Assembly: GCA_015295885.1 (NCBI GenBank)
Contig: DVEE01000380.1
Coordinates: forward strand, 1-8,622
Direction of reading: 5' to 3'
From: Leptolyngbyaceae cyanobacterium M65_K2018_010
GTDB lineage: Bacteria; Cyanobacteriota; Cyanobacteriia; Phormidesmidales; Phormidesmidaceae
Length of the DNA stretch: 8,622 nucleotides
The notes beneath the pieces are model-generated. The model was given only the letters and a program-made list of their open reading frames with translations, was not told where the DNA came from and made no database searches. Numbering within the stretch: position 1 is the stretch's first letter; each line of letters begins with the position of its first letter. This document shows, in pieces, positions 7,133 through 8,622 of the stretch. A program made the translations under genes and the position numbers.

Positions 7133-7221
7133 TAATTATCTATTTCATATATTGTGCTGCTATGGTCAGTTTAGCGTTTGGCGTTTGGGCTGTTAGTGGT
7201 CGGTACGCAACCACCCATTAG

Positions 7222-7247
7222 TAAGGGTCTACATCTAAGGGCCTACA
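7222..7247. repeat. 12-base direct repeat upstream of the secreted-protein gene
   Basis: TAAGGGTCTACA (7222-7233) recurs as TAAGGGCCTACA (7236-7247), 11 of 12 bases identical, with a 2-base spacer and a 14-base centre-to-centre distance. It lies 70-95 bases before the ATG at 7317, where a transcription factor binding as a head-to-tail dimer could act. A regulatory role is inference; the repeat itself is read directly. Confidence 0.5.
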
Positions 7248-7301
7248 CCGCATTAACAACTAGCGCAAAGAGAGACGCCCTGAACTGACTTAAAAGCTAT
7301 C

Positions 7302-7307
7302 AAAAGG
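7302..7307 (+). promoter_or_regulatory. Ribosome binding site of the secreted-protein gene
   Basis: AAAAGG ends 9 bases before the ATG at 7317-7319. This partial Shine-Dalgarno match supports the start, which also gives a sensible signal peptide. Confidence 0.5.
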
Positions 7308-7316
7308 TCATCAACC

Positions 7317-8441
7317 ATGAACATCCGTTCGATTCTAGCCTATTCGGCTTTAGCCTATGGCGCTGCCGTCACGGTGATGAGCACTCCCCAGATCGTTGGA
7401 GCAGCCGTGCCCATGCCTGACGACACCGTTATCGCCCAGCAGGCCAACTTGAACCTGGCCGGAGAAGGAGAGGGAACTCTATCCATCGGTAATCGCCCCA
7501 GTCAAACCGTGACCTTCGTCACCGTCACCACTACCGCCAACCAGCAGGCCGAGATCACCCTGCGTCTGGCCGACGGCAACTTGCAGCGGTGGAACGGGCA
7601 GGTGGTCAGCCGTAGAACCGGGGAAGCTCAGATCCGACTGACCAGCGCTGGCGGGGCTGACGCCACCGGCACCTTCACCGTCCGCTACCAGGGCAGCACC
7701 CTGATCTCCCTGAACGGCAGTGGCACCCTGGATGGTCAACCCCTATCCATTCGTTTCACCATTGCCGACGACAGCGTTAGTCGGCCCCCGGTCGCTAGCG
7801 TGGTGACCCTGGCCCAGGCGGGTCAAGGCACCTTCGGGCTGCAAGGTCGTCCCAACCAGAGCATTACCTTTGCCTCAGTAACCATTCAACCTGATAACAG
7901 TGCCGAGCTATCGATTCGCCTGGCTGATGGCAATAACATTAGGTTTGCAGGGCAGCAGACCCGCAAAACCGCCGAAGAAATCGTCCTCAATCTCACCTCC
8001 TCAGGGGAAGCAGACGCCCAAGCCCCCGCTAATATTCGCTATGGCCCTAACAATTCGATCATCAGCCTCTCGTCCAATGGCACTCTGGATGGTCAACCCT
8101 TCTTTATTCAATTCAGCGGTCAACAAGCCAGTGCCCAGCCCCCAGCGACAGGCACCATTTTCTGCACTGGACAGATGCAAAATGGCTGGCAATATCGAGC
8201 TGAGGCCACCAACCAACGGTTTACCCAAATTCGCTGGGAGCGATCGGGCGCAGAATCTGTAGTGTCAACTCTGCGGTTTTATCGCAACAACGCCCAGGGA
8301 AAACCGGTTTATCGCGGCTCCTTCCGCGATGCTACAGAGGTAACACTGGTTGACCTCAGTGGCGGTAACCCTCGGCCAGGCACCCAGGTATCCATTGGGG
8401 TCGAAGAGTGGGGTTGGTCCCGCGGGAACTGTCGTCAATAG
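7317..8441 (+). CDS. Secreted protein of unknown function with two tandem domains and a distinct C-terminal domain
   Basis: A 374-residue protein I cannot assign to a named family. Residues 1-30 form a signal peptide (hydrophobic core about 5-21, likely cleavage near VGAA). Two related domains follow, at about 47-149 and 165-267, offset by 119 residues. Shared landmarks are GxGT, RPxQxxTFxxVT, RLADGN, and SLxxxGTLDGQP; hydrophobic residues alternate as in beta-strands, so each copy is probably a small beta-sandwich or barrel. The linker 150-164 is Pro/Val-rich. The C-terminal part (about 279-374) is different: FCTGQMQNGWQYRAE, FTQIRWERSG, VYRGSFRDATEVTLVDLSGG and VEEWGWSRGNC. Its only cysteines, Cys283 and Cys372, sit at the ends of the domain and could form a disulfide after export. 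I have an impression of similar stand-alone cyanobacterial secreted proteins, but cannot verify it. No catalytic motif is visible; binding or surface roles are guesses. Confidence 0.85.
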   Translation: MNIRSILAYSALAYGAAVTVMSTPQIVGAAVPMPDDTVIAQQANLNLAGEGEGTLSIGNRPSQTVTFVTVTTTANQQAEITLRLADGNLQRWNGQVVSRRTGEAQIRLTSAGGADATGTFTVRYQGSTLISLNGSGTLDGQPLSIRFTIADDSVSRPPVASVVTLAQAGQGTFGLQGRPNQSITFASVTIQPDNSAELSIRLADGNNIRFAGQQTRKTAEEIVLNLTSSGEADAQAPANIRYGPNNSIISLSSNGTLDGQPFFIQFSGQQASAQPPATGTIFCTGQMQNGWQYRAEATNQRFTQIRWERSGAESVVSTLRFYRNNAQGKPVYRGSFRDATEVTLVDLSGGNPRPGTQVSIGVEEWGWSRGNCRQ

Positions 8442-8528
8442 CCAGTAAGAGGAGCTTAGTAGAGCATCGGTACCATTGCTGATCGCTTTGCCAATCGACC
8501 CGCTGCTTCACACTGCCGGTAGCAATCA

Positions 8529-8560
8529 AAAGCCCCACTCCAGCTAAGGAATGGGGCTTT
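8529..8560 (+). terminator. Intrinsic terminator after the secreted-protein gene
   Basis: AAAGCCCCA (8529-8537) pairs perfectly with TGGGGCTTT (8552-8560). After one C-A mismatch, TCC (8539-8541) pairs with GGA (8548-8550) around a 6-base loop. The T-tract is part of the stem on the plus strand, and on the minus strand the hairpin ends in TTTT, so it may work in both directions. It lies 87 bases after the stop codon. Confidence 0.75.
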
Positions 8561-8592
8561 ACAAAAAGGTCCTGGCATCGAGCTATTTTCAC

Positions 8593-8608
8593 GAGGGGCG
8601 ACCCCCTC
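8593..8608. repeat. Short GC-rich hairpin near the window end
   Basis: GAGGGG (8593-8598) is a perfect inverted repeat of CCCCTC (8603-8608) with a CGAC loop. There is no T-run on either side. It could belong to the next gene's 3' region or be an operator, but what follows is outside the window. Confidence 0.35.
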
Positions 8609-8622
8609 ACTATCTTCGCCGC

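Larger units (their letters stand above)
6831..7316. other. 486-base intergenic region, mostly unexplained
   Basis: This divergent gap separates the exported amidohydrolase from the duplicated-domain secreted protein and must hold both promoters. It looks richer in A and T than the flanking genes. I can point to an inverted-repeat cluster at 7061-7132, an AT-rich stretch at 7131-7153, a short GCGTTTGG-type tandem repeat around 7174-7189, and a 12-base direct repeat at 7222-7247. A 35-codon ATG frame at 6918-7025 has no ribosome binding site and no recognisable product. No tRNA or known riboswitch was recognised. Confidence 0.6.

Noticed and set aside
8475..8526. ATTGCT/AGCAAT inverted repeat before the terminator.
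   Set aside because: Only six base pairs with a 40-base loop; likely chance.
8356..8610. An 84-codon minus-strand frame at the window end.
   Set aside because: It overlaps the end of the secreted-protein gene and runs through the clear terminator at 8529-8560.

Overview
The window looks like chromosomal DNA from a cyanobacterium, probably one with a fairly high GC content. Five copies of the cyanobacterial palindrome HIP1 (GCGATCGC) are present, at 1475-1482, 2676-2683, 3431-3438, 6196-6203 and 6815-6822. Several genes also belong to families I know mainly from cyanobacteria: a CYP110-like P450, a DUF3177 membrane protein and a small protein with the GFSSSL..TAFDPDVPVLP signature. No tRNA, rRNA, insertion sequence, CRISPR array or phage gene is visible.

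Layout. (1) 40-1405, minus strand: a cytochrome P450 with all hallmark motifs but split by a frameshift near 1043-1061, so it reads as a pseudogene or a sequencing error. (2) 1406-1555: a divergent intergenic region with one HIP1. (3) 1556-2450, plus strand: a two-gene unit, a DUF3177 membrane protein followed 7 bases later by a 97-residue soluble protein, closed by a hairpin. (4) 2658-3845, plus: a complete M20D-type amidohydrolase/peptidase. (5) 3976-5355, plus: a complete M17 leucyl-aminopeptidase-type enzyme starting at TTG behind a perfect AGGAGG. (6) 5442-6830, minus, convergent: a signal-peptide-bearing amidohydrolase of the imidazolonepropionase/prolidase-like group. (7) 6831-7316: a 486-base gene-poor region holding a 12-base direct repeat and possible RNA structure. 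(8) 7317-8441, plus: a secreted protein of unknown function with two copies of a roughly 103-residue domain and a distinct C-terminal domain, followed by a clear terminator at 8529-8560.

How the parts may relate. Three neighbouring hydrolases (M20D, M17 and the exported amidohydrolase) all act on amide or peptide bonds, so peptide or acyl-amino-acid turnover is a plausible shared theme. They are not one operon: the two cytoplasmic enzymes have separate leaders and the exported one faces them. The P450 and the last secreted protein have no visible functional tie to them.

I found no convincing new multi-gene system. The items most worth a second look are the disrupted P450, the duplicated-domain secreted protein and the unusual second-type M17 enzyme.
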